Positions 33,501-47,040 of a DNA stretch of 64,000 nt are shown one piece after another. How positions within the stretch are numbered: position 1 is the first letter of the stretch; each line of letters begins with the position of its first letter. The notes beneath the pieces were generated by a model, which was not told the origin of the DNA, did no database searches, and was given only the letters and a program-made list of their open reading frames with translations. Both the position numbers and the translations under genes were made by a program. This DNA comes from Lepturacanthus savala (Eukaryota; Chordata; Actinopteri; Scombriformes; Trichiuridae), in NCBI GenBank assembly GCA_030544235.1, contig CM060467.1, positions 7,401,001-7,465,000 on the forward strand, in the 5' to 3' direction.

Positions 33501-36500
33501 TGAACGGGTGTCAGCGCTGTAAAAGATAGCATTATCTTGCAGGATATAACCTTCCTCTCCCTCCCTGTGGTACCTGACATGCCTGTAGCTAAGCTTACCC
33601 TCAGCCATTACTTCTACTATAGCCTTCCTGCCCCATTAAACTCAACAAGCTTAACTCAATGGCCTTCATTCCTCACAGCGATGGCTTCCGCCTTCATACC
33701 CTGGTGGCTTTTAACAGGAGCAGGGCAATTTGAGTGGGGGGACCGCATCTCCCTTGTTAACACAAAATATGTCATGCATTGCCCTTGTTAACTTTTAGAA
33801 GAAAAATATGTGGAAACAATATTTTACTTTCTCCGCTGTCCCTGTTATTGAATATAAAAATATTGCTCACTGGGGGCCGAGGTAAGGACCTAACAACTGC
33901 AGTAAAAAGGAGCCATTAAGTTATACTGCCCTTGTCCTGCAGTGGCGTTTAATCGCGCGGTTTTAATATGCAACAAGGAGATGACATTCCGCTCACGGTC
34001 CGATATCGTGATGTCCTCCATTCTGAGTCAGCAATTATTGATTACGTGAGGACGGGTTTTAGAAAATGATATGTTTTATGGCGGTCCCCCTGAGTCTTAC
34101 TTTCCAAAGGACCAATCCTTGAACCGAATATTTGACGAACAGGAAGTCCTGTCGTTGTCTGCAGAAAGGAAAACAAGTGCAAAAAAATAAATAGATAAAG
34201 CTGTATTTTAGTAGTGATTGTTAAAATGCAAGACTCAAAAATACACACACAAATTTCTCACACATAAATGAGATCTGAATACATTCCTGTTGTGAGGGCA
34301 GACAGGTATAATGGAACATAGTCTTTAGCTGAGTCTCTCTTGAGTAATAATGTGAGGCGAAATTTGGAGAATGTGTATCTAGGACACATAATAAATATTT
34401 CATGGCGTATTATGAATAGGTTCTTTGTTTAATTAGACTCAGAGAGTTGTCCCCTTCAGCCACTTCTGTCACATAAGCATGAGAAAATATGATCCTTTCC
34501 ACTTCCATTATAAAAGCACTTCAGGCTAATACGCTATGTTGTTAATTAATCTATCAACTTTCATATAAGTATGAACTATAAAAGAGAGGGAGGTACTTAA
34601 TTTACTGATTGATATGTTCTCATTTTTGGTCCTTTTCAACTTATCATGAACATATTTGACAATTTCATTAAATTACTGTGTAAACTATGTGCAGATTTGG
34701 CATCAAAGCAAGTAGTTCATATTTCAAATGTTATTGAAACAATAATCATGGAAAAAAAATAATGTCAACATTAGCTTTTAACGTAAAAACTATTTTTATT
34801 TTAGGTAATTTAAACAATCAGGTCAAATGGGGAAAAACGTAAAACAACGTGGCCACATCCCCTTTTGTGGATATAAGACCTTGGATCCTATTAGAGTCGG
34901 TGGAAATTTTACCTGTTTATAATATTTGACAAGTGTGTAAGCACCTATCCTTTGTTTTAGAGACATGTATAGTAATAATTTTGCTTTCCTGAACTTGTGT
35001 CCACAATAGCATATAAAATAATGGCTGATCAGTCATGCCACTTCAGTCCCTTCAGCCTCCCTCCATCGCTCACCTGGACATTTACACATATTTGATTAAA
35101 TATCAAAGTAGTATTTTTTAATTTATTTTACAACCAGCTTCACAACAGCTTTTCGTCATTTTCCGGTTTCTACCGTTATGTGAAGGCGATTCTTACCTCC
35201 AAAAGGGGTCTGGTCTATCTCAGTTATCATCAAAGATTCCTTCTTTTCAGGTTAATTAAACAAGGCTATGGTCTGGCAACTCATTACACTTGGTATACAC
35301 TTGGCCTATATTGCATGCAAACACAAACACATTTGCTGCAAATTTTAATTATTATTTTTTTAATATTACTCTTTTGTTTGATGTGAAGCGTATGTTTTGC
35401 TAATGAGATTTCATCCTTGAAACCCTTTCAACTATAAGTTGAACTAAATCAGGTGAAAATGCTGTACTTCATCTGCCAAAATTAATTGCAAATAACCTTA
35501 CTCCACACCTTCAGCAGCGCTCTGCACTTGGAACCTTCCTGACCTAGCAGCAATTAACTGAAAAAAAGCCTCCCTCTGATGTTGTGAAATGGAGCTTTTT
35601 GAAACTCTTGTAACAGCCCTTTGTTTGCCCCGCTTCTGTCTTTCTTTGTCGGAGATCTCATTGTGAAATCCTGTAGAGCTGCAGTGTAACACGCCAGGGC
35701 GGAAACACTGGACACAGCCCTAATGTCTTTCATCTTCGAAGACTGGGAACAGCTTCCTGTTTTTCAATGGACACGCTAATTAGCATGAATGCAAACGTGC
35801 ACTTAGTCAAGACAATGATGTGTGCAGACACATGCTGGCACACCAGCACACCCACATACACATAAACACATGCATTCACACCCGTTTATGAATGCATACA
35901 CAATAACAGCATAGTGGAAATGTAGTAAAATAACTCATTTTCCACACGGCAGGTCTTTTTGTGCACTTTACACCAGCAGAGAGGGAGCAAGAGGAGGAGT
36001 GTGCCCACACTTTCTGCATAGTTTTTATGTAATATTTTCCTTTCTTTGAAGTGGCATGGCTAAATGAGTTTTAAAATCTCTGTAGGTTTCAATACCACAG
36101 AGAAATACGACCACAGTTGATAGGCACCACTTACATTCAATTATCTTTGTTCCACACACAGACCATTAACACACACTCGCACACACACTCAGTCACTCAC
36201 ATACATACAGTACATACAGAGACACATCAGTCATTTCTGTGCAGTAGAAAATTGGGACTCTCATTACCAAGCCATTTTGCACACTGAGGCACTGCTTCAG
36301 AGCCTTCAATCTAAAATTATGTAGCTATAGTGCTCTGCTGCACTTCACATACATCAAGTAAAAAGATACATTGAAATCCTGTGGGGGTGTAGACGCGATG
36401 ATGGAAATGAAATGCTTCATTAAGCAGCAGCTATGGCTTTTGTTTTGCCAGATATCTGAAGAATATCCAAAGTTACTTTGCATGTGCAAACTCGTGTTGC

Positions 36501-36935
36501 CTCAAAATAAAATGTTCTGCACACAATTTTGTACATCACTCATTTTTATACTGATAGAAGAAGGAAATCAATCACTATCCTGAGTAAAATGAAAAGAAAG
36601 GCTTGATATGGAGCCAAATCAGGTTTGTAAACTGTGGAAATGAAAGCTATCAAGTAACTTCATGCTCACATTTAAAATGCAGATCCTGTACATTTACCTC
36701 CAGTGGCCTATATTGAATACCTTACATGACTGTCTAAAAAAATAATAATTAAAATATTAAAATATGGCAAATCCAATCAGTGGGCAAAACTGTCAAGAAC
36801 TGAGTGAATGAGTTGAAAGCAATGTTTGGCTCAACAACACAGGTTTCTTGTAGAACCCCACAGCTGAAAAATTGTACACAAGCAGGTGTTGTACAGGGTA
36901 GTTCGCTTGGCTTCGATGAGGATATAGACTATAAA
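33501..36935. other. Upstream intergenic block, AT-rich unique sequence
   Basis: No gene or recognisable repeat family beyond scattered short CA tracts (35820-35880, 36165-36225). Repeat-free AT-rich stretches at 34500-35150 have no open frames. Confidence 0.5.
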
Positions 36936-37274
36936 ATGAAAGATTCTGTTTCTGGGCAGGGTACTTTATCAAAGTTACATAAGCTACTCCCCCCCCTCCT
37001 CTCTGTTACTGGCACGAAGATAAATCACAACTGGAAAAGGATCTGGGTATACATCTGTCTGCAGAACACCGAGAATCAATTATGCAACATTCAAACTACT
37101 TATTAATACTCATACCTTGTGCCAGGTATATATAAAAACAATCTTTATAGGACACATGTAACACCATTGAAACTGAAGGAAATTATGCACGATAAAAAAA
37201 ATATTTGTTGGTATAATTGTCGCGAGAGGAGGTCAATCAAACATTGCCTGCTATACAGTATGTGGTGGTCTTGA
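36936..37274 (+). pseudogene. L1-type LINE ORF2 C-terminal fragment
   Basis: A single frame, interrupted only by TAA at 37104-37106, reads through features of the C-terminal region of L1/Tx1-clade ORF2: GTLSKLHKLL, then a Trp-rich WKRIW segment, then YRTHVTPLKLKEI and ICWYNC. In intact L1 proteins these correspond to the G-xIS-xLY block, the W-E-xDLG segment, the H-R-xYxTPxxL motif and the CWRC zinc-knuckle-like motif. Reading frame ends at TGA 37272-37274. The upstream endonuclease and reverse transcriptase are absent, so it is a 5'-truncated dead copy. Similarity is from memory of the family, not a search. Confidence 0.6.
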
Positions 37275-39196
37275 AGTAAGAAGATTAGGGAGTGGGTGGT
37301 GACTGTACATTTATGACATCACATCTTCACAGAAGGTGCAGTGCAACACCTAGACCTTTTTATAATCAAAGCAATTAAAATTGCACTTATTATAATATGG
37401 GACACTTAGCATAGAATGGAGATGCATCATCTGATTTGAGCCCTAATCCCCCGTCAGCCTTTTTCATTGAGGAGTTGAGCATCACCAACCTGGCACCTCT
37501 CACCGCAGATGTTAAATTGAATTTAGTTCACAGCACCTCTAGAAGTTTCAGCCCTCCTCACCAAACCCCCACCGCATCACTCCACCCACATTCATGTGGC
37601 TCTTGGCACCGGCTGAGAACTCGACTGTAGTTCTTGGATTCTGGACAGTGCTTCATCACATCTGCGCGGCTCCACCTCCTGTGGCAGCTCAGTGGGGGGA
37701 ACACACCGATAAATCTTACCGTCACATAGCGGGGAAATTAAGTTGGCAGAAAGATGGACGAGAGAGCAGTAAAGACGTTAAGAACAAACAATACAACCAA
37801 GTAATGGTTTAAATGATCACACATGGCGGAGAAAGGCATCTACACCCTGTATTCTAAATCCATCGCACGCAGACGTTTAGTACCGCTGCATCTCTCGCGC
37901 TCCCCATACTCTGTGCCTCCGGTATGCCGTTCTGCAACTTCCACGAAAATAATTCAAACTCAAATGTGGTAATTGAGTCAGTAAGTGCAATTATCATCTC
38001 AGATGAGAAGAATGACTCATCCTGAGTCATTGCGATGCATCTGCACACTTTGCAGGATTGCCAGTTAATGTCAGGCCACTGACTCATTCTGCAATCTTCC
38101 CACTGAGGGGGGAAAAAAGAGAGAGACAAAAGTTAACTGCTGTATCTATTTCCCCCAGTAAAAAATGAAAACTCTCATTGGAAAAGCGTGTGCTTGATGA
38201 TTCACTGAAACTTACCAGCAAAATTCTTTTAGTGCAAGTCCCTGTTAGAGAGTCACAGTTTTACAGTTTTATAACTTTATACTCATGTATGCAAAACATG
38301 ATTGTAATGTGTGTGTGTGTGTGTCTGTGTGTGTGCATGTGTGTGTGTGTGTATGTGTGTGTGTGTGTGATTTCTGAAGTCAACCACTTGGCAAAGCTGA
38401 CATTAATACCACTTCGCTTATCCATCCGTTGGACTGATACTGCTTTGTGTGCGGGTAAGAGAGCTACACACATGCAAAAATGTGCACACACACCCGATTG
38501 AACAGTGAGTGATCTAATCAATAATTTGCAATTTCAGATTAGTTAGCTACAGCCATTCATGTCGATCCTTGTTTCACATGTTTTGTTACAGTACTTCACA
38601 GGACTCATAAAATCAAGAGTGTTCAAGCTTGTACTTAGATTACAGACTAGAGTGTGTTCTCCACAGTGTCCATTTGTCACTGATTAATTTCTTTTTTTTT
38701 CTGTCTTTCTCGCCTCCTGTCTAAACCGAGGAGGTTCAGGCAAAGACAAATAAAAGGCATGATGAATTGGAAAGGGGGAAAAATGAGAAAAAAGAAAGGA
38801 TTGCGGGAGGGAGCATGATGGACCCACAGCAAGAAACGGAGGAAGGTTATGAAAGAGATGAAAGATAATATATGAGAGAGACGGCAGGAAGTGAGAGATA
38901 GAGAAGGAAAGCGGCGTGTTGGGTGTGATGGATGGAGTTGAAACAGAGCAGCAGAGGAGGGAGGTATGCGTGTCCTCCAACAACTACCTCTCTGTCAGAC
39001 ACTCAGCTGTGCTGCAGGAGTAGGCGGCTGGTGAGAGGTGTGTGTATGTACTCGACGTAGCATATGTGTGTATGCCGCATGTACCAGGAGTCTGGGGACC
39101 AGTGGGGGGTTGACAGATTATCTGTCGAGAAGCAGGCTGGAGGGATCTCTCTCTCTCTTTTCTATCTCTTTCTCTTCCCCTCCTCGTTTTCCTCAG
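37275..39196. other. Upstream intergenic block
   Basis: Possible 3' continuation of the L1 copy to about 37400, then unique sequence, a GT microsatellite at 38310-38370, and a purine-rich stretch 38760-38970. No gene recognised. Confidence 0.5.
38310..38370. repeat. (GT)n microsatellite
   Basis: GT repeat with CT, CA and TA interruptions. Confidence 0.92.
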
Positions 39197-39253
39197 TCAC
39201 TCACTCCACTCTGCGCCTCTCAAGGTCACTGCAACACTGCGAAAGTTTGGAAG
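39197..39253 (+). other. Exon-like 57-bp segment
   Basis: A 45-nt CT-rich tract ends TTTTCCTCAG (AG at 39195-39196), and 57 bases later AAG is followed by GTACATG (GT at 39254-39255). The frame through it is open for 155 codons from 39038 but the translation has no recognisable domain. May be a chance arrangement around a pyrimidine tract or an exon of a non-coding transcript. Confidence 0.18.
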
Positions 39254-39922
39254 GTACATGATACCAGGAGCCCGAAGGATGAGTCAGCACATTTCTACAC
39301 CTCTGCTTGTCTCAAACAGCCAGACTGGCACAAGAGTAAGTGTAAATCATTCTACACAGGCCAATATATCTCCACTTTGCATGTCATATTCTTTGTTGGT
39401 AAAATGTGCGATTCGACTGTTTGTCATGCCCAGCATTTCAAACTCAATTTTCTATTCAATATCACAATTTTATTAGGCTCTTTTACAGCAAGTGTTTATT
39501 CATAATGTGAATCTTGAGGCTGCATTCTTTTCTACCCGGTGAAGATGTTATCAAACCCTTTACAAACCCAAAATACATTATTTGTAGAATGCTTGCTGAG
39601 AGCTCTAGGACGGATAAGAGGAGGACAAGACAAATGTTCATGGAGCCATTTGTTAATATGTGGGTCATGCAACCGGCAATACCGCGATTATACTTGAAAC
39701 TTCATTTCCTTCCTGTTTGTGGATATCCGGCACTAGAGGAGATACAATATATTGGACTACAGCCTTGAACTGATCTCAGGCCTGTTCCTAGACCCCCTTC
39801 ATGTCAGCTTGGCAGGAAAACAGAGAATACACCAGCAGAGACACAATGTCAGCGCCAATAACAGCAGAGAACAAAGAGAAGTAGGAAATGTAGGATGTTA
39901 AAAAACCTCTATAAATCATTGT

Positions 39923-39947
39923 ATGTCACAAAAATCATTTGTGACAT
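39923..39947. other. Perfect 10-bp hairpin
   Basis: ATGTCACAAA and TTTGTGACAT are exact reverse complements separated by five bases. Isolated; no element boundaries recognised around it. Confidence 0.6.
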
Positions 39948-41639
39948 ATTGACCTTAAACACATTCAATCATATTAGTTATTTCAGTATTGTTAGACAAA
40001 ATGAAGGCCACATTAGCCATAAGCCTTTCATATTTATTTGCAAAGTAATGTAATCTCCTCTCACACCTTGATATTGCTTATATTACCATCAGCCACTGCA
40101 GCAAAGGCTGCGTGCACTAGAAGCGCTGTGACCTTCTTCTATTTTATGGCATAAAGCAATCATACCGGCACACTAGAAGATATTATTGCAAGTTTGTAAA
40201 GTAATGAACAAGCCCAGAGACATGGAAATCATAAGAGCTAGCACACCTAGAAGAAACATCTGACAACTTGAACCTCGGGCAAGGGAGGGACAATTCTCAG
40301 CTGTTGCATTTGTGGAATATGTCTTTGGATAATTATCAGTAGGTCACAATAGTAGGTACTGAGATATTTATTGATGCTCATGTTTCTTTTGGCATTTTAC
40401 CTTTACTTCAAAACAACAGTGGAAAGACTTTTTTTTACTCCAACAGGAAAAATAGTTTTTTCACATGTGCACTTTTGCTGAAATAGAGACATACAGCCAA
40501 TGTCAATGTGAAGCATCTCTGATACATCTGTGGTCAACCTACCTGAATTGTATTAAATGTTAATCTTTCATTTATAAGTCTACTCTACATTCCTGACTAG
40601 AGCCACTTATTCTAATGAACAGCTCAGGAGAACCTAAAACAAGGTCATGATAATTAATTCCCAGAAACAACAATTATTACTTTACTTAATGGGACACATT
40701 CCCATGACTCCTTTTCTCCTTTACTTCTCCTTGGTGTTCATATTTCCTCCCCACCCTCTCTCTCTCACACACACACACACATGCATGCTCTCTTTGCCTC
40801 TCTCCCTCTCCATGTATTCCAGCCAGCCACTGTGGGTTTTCTGGGATTCCTGTGGCTGAGTCATCATGTGCTCCGTATCATCCATAATATCATCTTCCCA
40901 AAAGTCTCCCCAGAGTTCGACACATAACTGGCTTAGCTTGAAAGCGGTGTGTGTGTCTATATCCGTGTGTGTGGTTGTGGGAGGGGAGGGTGTGCGACAG
41001 AGTGAGAGAGAGACATGCAGAGAGGAAGACAGAGAGACATCCTTCACATCAAGTCCTGACTAAATCCGGAAATGGTCAAAATAGCATCAAATGACCCTCA
41101 TCCCAACAATCCCCTAACCCCACAGACCCAGATTCCCAGCCGGAAACGCCAAGCCCCTTCTCATGTGTTCCGGCGCGGTCCAAATTCTTTTGTATTTCAA
41201 CTTATCTGTAATCCATCTATCTATTCAACGCAGCTTCAGCTAAAGCTGGCATCCTCTGCACCAATCTCCCAATGTGGTCTCGAAATGAGAAAAAAGTAGC
41301 ATAACTCTGCTTCCACAAAACCTCAATTCTTAGACCCTTAAACCATCTCCAAAATTGAGCCTTGCCTCAGTTGCCACATCACAGAAGTGCAAGTCTTAAT
41401 TCTCACCATACTGCTCACCTAATTCATAGTATTCCTTACACCAAACACCACACTATAAAAATATAGATTTTACATTAAAGTAATTAATTGTATCTGGGTT
41501 TTCAAGTGATTAAATGCAAGTGCATTTAGTGTTGCTTTTTACTGTATTGCAGGTGCAGAAATACAGCTACAAGACTTTTTTTTATGTTTTTTCTTTTTGT
41601 TGTTGAAGCAGTGCATTGTGTTGGAGTTTCAACAACACT

Positions 41640-41880
41640 CCTTGTCCCTGTCTTAACCACAGTTTCCCCCACCCCTGACCTCACCCTTCCCACATCCATC
41701 CCTTCTCACCCTCAATCCTCTCAGTCCTCCGCTCACCCAATCCCGAACTCTTAACTCAAATCCTCCTAAATTCCCAGCTTCCTCTAAAATATTTCACAAC
41801 CCCACACCCCCTCACCCCACCCCTTGTTCCCAACTCACAACCCCCCTGACCCGGCCAACTTCTCCACCACCCCACCCCAA
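41640..41880. other. C-rich strand-asymmetric tract with quadruplex motif on the minus strand
   Basis: The plus strand is dominated by CCC, CCCC and ACCC words and very poor in G. At 41800-41823 four C-runs (4, 5, 4, 4) with loops ACA, TCA and A give a textbook G-quadruplex motif on the minus strand. Confidence 0.65.
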
Positions 41881-44498
41881 AGCTTATATTCAAGATCCTT
41901 AATCCCAGTCTATCTGGAGTAATTCATTCTCGGCCAAGACCACAGATGTTTCAGCGGGCCGCTCTCACTATATCACAGTATGGGTCACGACAGCCAGGAT
42001 TTTGACAGGGTTGTTTCTTTCAGACAGAGGCTGCCAGACAAAACTACATTTTAAACCTTACTCTTTTTTGTAAGATTTGCTCATATTCAATAAATATAAG
42101 GTGCTGAAATGATTTGAAATATGAGAATTATATTGTGCTGAGGAATATTATTTTTTACCCTGACCAAGCAAACTTTCTATTCTCTATCCATACATAAAGC
42201 CAGACAACCTGCCAAAAAGCCAAGCAGCTAGCCTTTTCTAGTCAGCAAGGAGCCCGGAGAGTGAGATTGTTAGCCAGGAAAAAAAAAAATTGCAGCAAGC
42301 TATAGACGGCCTGTCTGTGATCCAACCTGCCACCCACACTGCCAGTAAGCTGAACAGCCAGCCGGTCAAAAGGCTAGACACTCGTTATAACAACATGTTT
42401 CCCCTCTTCATTTTTCCATGGAACCTGTCGCTGCATTCCTCTCTCTCTACGAGGTGGTTCTTGACTCACGGAGAGGTCAGGCTATAGGAAGTTAGTCATA
42501 ACAACACCAGCAGACTGAAAACTTCAGGTTTGCTTCTTAACTGCAGCACAGTCTCAGCATGGCTGCTGAACTCTTACTTAACTAAAACTGCACTTTATAA
42601 TCTTCCACTTAAGACAGTTAAGTACAGACTCCTTGAAAAGCATTCAGGTTTATCTGAGAGCTTACTTATTTTCTTGATATACCTCACCTTCGATCTATAA
42701 TCAGATTAACAAATAGAAATGGAACAGAACCACAAGATATTTGATTGAACTTTAAGATCTTAAATGATCTGTCGTTACAGAGCCAAAGGTTAAACCAAAG
42801 CTATTGTTGCAACAAAGGAACACTGTTTTTATCTTTGTAACTTATCATTAATTTCCAAATAGGTGTGCAATCATAGGTTATCCCCTTATTATATACTGTG
42901 TAATCATGTTTATGTGTTATTTTTATGTCCTGCAATTGTTTCTGGTAAGTCTTAGGGAATAGTACTTATTTAGAGGAGTAATGACATTTAAATGACCTCA
43001 AATGGCAATTATAGATACAATTTAATATAAAACCACTCACAAATTCAGCTTAAAAACAGCCTCTCGGAACCTATTGTGTTCCTAAATTGTGCACTGTCTG
43101 TATTTAAAAATCTTTTTGAGCAGGTCTAATTTGATGCTTTTGGCTTAAATGCATGCTGATTTTAATAAAACAGACCACGAAATGTAAATTTTAAACTGTG
43201 AAAATGTCAAATTAGGGCCCCTTTAAGTCACAGATATTGTGATATATCTGATGTCTTGCAGTGTAACTTTTATCGCATTAGACATGTTGAGGGTCAGCTG
43301 GCACAGGATTAGTGAGTGGGTCATGGGGAAAGGTCAATATGAAACAACCTTTTTGGGAGGATTTGGCCAATGTGTAACCTTACCGAATGCAGTAAAGTAT
43401 GTGATGACAGGCTATGCACCAAAATCCTCTCCCATTAGACCAATAGTAGTTCTATTCAGTGTATATGTTTACACATTGGAATACATAAAGAGCCTAATCC
43501 TATAATACCATAACCAGTACCATCTGCAAGGCTGGAATTAAGCCTAATTTTAAGAACAATCAGCTAAACCTGTAAAATCCTAGTTTAACAAAAGTATGTC
43601 GTTTATGGAAAGAGGCATCTGTTCATTTGAGACTTTAGATCCTATTTTAACAATGAGAGCAAAACAACCCAGCAACAAAGTGCACGATGGTAGGTGTCGA
43701 TCACACAGACCTGGGCGTCTCGATGCTGATACAAAGGGATAGGTGAGAGTGAATGTAGATGGGAGGCTCTGGCGTTTATTATTATATATACACTATCACT
43801 GACTCACATAACAGGTCTCAAAGGTTCTGAACCACCTGTGCCAATTAAGTTAAGTGTTATGAGGACAACTCGACAGAAAAGGAAAAGCTTTTCTTCAGAA
43901 AATACCAGCAAAACACATCACCGCAAATCTTCAGCCAAAGACAGATGGTGTAGGGTTTTCATCCATACTATTTCAGCAATAATCTAGATGTATCTCATCT
44001 AAATGGGCAGAACCAGTCTAATGTGTGTGTGGTTATTCTGTAGCAGCCCAGTGTTGTTTTCAGGTGATTTAATGAGGGTAAACACATTGAACGGTAAGGC
44101 CAATGTGCTCTGGTGTGGCATTTTGTTGATCAGAGGCTACAGATTTATCAGCATCTCCTGTTGGCTTCAGATGATGCAGGGATTTAATGCAGAATTTTCA
44201 CTAATGAGCAATGTAGACTCCTTTACTGACTTTCTACCATATTAACCAAAAAACAACAAAAACTGTCTGAGGTGCTTCCATTGTAATTTTGCTGTGGTAT
44301 CATTTTAGTATCAGTATCTAGGTATTTTAGACAGCTAGAGTATCTAATTCAAAATGTTTGTATTGGAACAACCCTAATTTGAGTCATATTTAATTTCCCT
44401 AATGTTGAATATTTTTCTTTTCAAATTACTGGCTAAGGGGTTACACGTATTGGTTCGGGTGAGCAACGGGCAAAACTCCCAAAATATGTATGAGGGCC

Positions 44499-44741
44499 AA
44501 TAGACCTTTTTCACAGAAACCATATTAATGTGAAATAGCAGAGGAAACACAGGTGTTACCATGATGACCATTTAGTAAATCAGAGTGATCAGTGAATCAT
44601 TTCCAGCGAGCCAACATGCACAATAGCAGCCCCCTGCCTCTGTATGACCTGAATGGAATGGAACCTTAATTACTATCATTGAAAACACCTGTGTTTACCT
44701 AATATTTCATGTCAATATGGGTGCTGTGAAAAAGGTCTATT
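44499..44741. mobile_element. 243-bp MITE with about 58-bp terminal inverted repeats
   Basis: Left end begins AATAGACCTTTTTCACAG; the reverse complement of the right end begins with the same 18 bases. The similarity continues, with substitutions, through CCATATT, TGAAATA and AAACACAGGTGTT, giving arms of about 58 bp and a loop of roughly 125 bp. If the target duplication is TA, the ends are GACC...GGTC. Non-coding. Confidence 0.8.
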
Positions 44742-44965
44742 CATACAGCACAAAAAGGCTGTGTGCAAGTCTGACAAGAGTTGACAATAGCGCACATAAC
44801 GACTTTGAATATGTAAAAATTGATTGTGATTAGAGCAGAAATAATCCTGTTCTAATTGTATCGCATTTCCCTTGCTTTATTCAAGACATTTGGAGTAACA
44901 GAACAACAGGGGTTTTCTCTCACTATAATAATATATACAGATCCATTGGAATATCATGTAAAAGC

Positions 44966-45106
44966 GGGGTAATTAATAATAAACTAAGGAAAATGTGTTT
45001 CTTCTCATTCATTATTAGTGATATCAAAGGGAACGTTTACTTATTTCATTAAAATTCAGTCCAAATAGCAAAAATCACTAATGAAAATAACAATATCCTT
45101 AACTAT
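44966..45106 (+). mobile_element. MITE copy 2 (family of 6519-6730), truncated
   Basis: Aligns to about 6578-6714: GGGGTAATTAATAATAAACT against GAGGGTAATAAATATTAAGC, ATTATTAGTGATATCAAAGG against ATTATTAGTAATCAAAGG, then TTTCATTAAAATTCAG in both and ATATCCTTAACTA at the right. The left inverted repeat and the last bases of the right one are lost. Confidence 0.65.
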
Positions 45107-47040
45107 ATATGCCATATAAACATGGTATAACATACAGCATACAAGGCTGCATAGAGGCAGGGATCATTTCATGGGTCAACCCTACATCTACCATTCTATT
45201 GGTTGGGGGATTTGACAGGGCTGTTGCACAAATAACCCAAGATCAGAGCAGAAGTCTGAGAGCAGAAGTTTGACAAGTGTGCACAAGCCGCCTGAGTGCG
45301 AGGAGAAGGTTTAAGCTGGAACACAGGAAATGTGTACAAGCATCAATGTAGCTGAGTGCAAGCAGGTACAGTTAGAGCAGAGGCAGACAAATCTAAGTGC
45401 AAGCCGGAGCTATTTGAGTGTAAGGGCAATGTTTGAGGGAAAGGATTACAAAATCTGAACATGAAATCAATAAATCATGCTCTCAAATTGAAAGAGCGCA
45501 CTCTTGAATAAAGATAGGGAAAAAAAACTCTAGCACGACCCTCTAAACAGCACAGAGAGAATATTGATCTTGTGTTTGACCAAATGATACTCAGCTCAAC
45601 ACTTGAGCTCTGTATCTAACTGGTTGGTAAATGAACCATGGATGTTGTCAAGTCCGTTTATAAGGTGAAACAGTTGAACGATATGATTCAGGACTTTGCT
45701 CCAATGAGACGAACGCAAGCCTTCACGTTACAATGTTAGAGTATTTCTTTATATCCACAAAAAAAAACATGTAATGAAATGATAAGCAAAAAACAAGTTG
45801 AGATAAAGTTTAAAATAAAATCTAAGGAGTTTTATAAATAAAAACTTGCTGCTTTTAAATAAGAACTGGTAGCAAAGAGGGAATGGGTAAAAGGCGCAGA
45901 GAAAGAAGGAGAGACCTGCTGAGAAGAAAGAGATATGGAGCGAAAGCGAAAGGGAGGAGAAGTCGGGAGAAATGAAATCAATAATGAACGGCTCCATAAC
46001 AGGAACTTAATCAGAACAGCAGGTCCCTATATTGCTCCTGACTAGCGTCTGCATCACCGCCGTCGATTCAATTTACTCCCCAAACCCTGAAAATATAAAT
46101 AAAACATGGAAAATAAATTGAGACGCTCATTCAAATTCATTAGAACTCGTCCCTGTGTGCCTACAGTACATAATATTCCCTTGAAGAAGGAGTAAAATGG
46201 AAAAAAAAATGAATATATGCCAACAATTCATCGCTGGATTCTGTGAGAGAATAAAGGCAACGGCACTAAGTCATAACAGCCTCCTCAAACACCACTGTCC
46301 TCTCCTTTTCATACACCTACACACGTATTAATGTATATGAATACAAAAAACAACATCCGTGCACTATAATGAAGACATATGCGTTCACACTTTAATACGT
46401 GGGAATATGTACACATTAATTTGCAGAAAAATATCTATGCTTCACATCAACATGTATTATGCAGGGGCCTTTCCATATGAAGACACACACACACACACTC
46501 CCCAGCCGTACCGTGCTATGACTAAGCCTCTCAGAACAAATTCATCAAACTCATAAGAAACAGCAACAACAATGCTGGGGGAAAAAAAATCAAATCAGTG
46601 AAAGGCAATGTCGCGTAAAAGTGCAAGCTGGGCTAGTGATGACGTGGGGAGCTAGACGGTAGGTGGTCAACCAGGCATGGGAGTTCTGTTCTGATGGCAG
46701 CGCAGAAGTGATGTTTTAATAGTTGGACCTGCTCCCTCAACCAATAAGTTTCTTCCCCACATAGAGCACTCTCTTTGTTCCTTTTTCTTCACCTCTTCTC
46801 TCACTCCTGTGTTCACAGACGTCTTTCTATCTCTGTCTTTCACACTAAAGGCACAACTCAATCTCACCTTTTCTTCTTCTTCTCCATCACTCCCTCGCTC
46901 CAAGTCTTCCAGACAGCTTCATAATGGCTGGCACCTCCTCAACACTGGCTCTAATTGAAAGATGAACGAGTTTATTTGGGCTTAATCCATCAACCTGTCA
47001 CCTGGGGGGAGGAAGAGAGTCCTAGAAGGAGGAAAGGAGG
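45107..47040. other. Upstream intergenic block
   Basis: No gene recognised. Repeat-free stretch 46020-46170 (GTCGATTCAATTTACTCCCC, AAATTGAGACGCTC) may be a conserved element. A CA tract lies at 46481-46498. Confidence 0.5.

Larger units (their letters stand above)
39254..44498. other. Upstream intergenic block
   Basis: No gene recognised. Holds a 10-bp perfect hairpin at 39923-39947, a short CA tract at 40769-40783, and a strongly C-rich, G-poor stretch at 41640-41880. The frame at 43239-43505 (88 codons) has no recognisable domain. Confidence 0.5.

Noticed and set aside
39038..39505. 155-codon plus open frame
   Set aside because: The peptide has no recognisable domain; only the splice-like signals inside it were kept as a low-confidence note.
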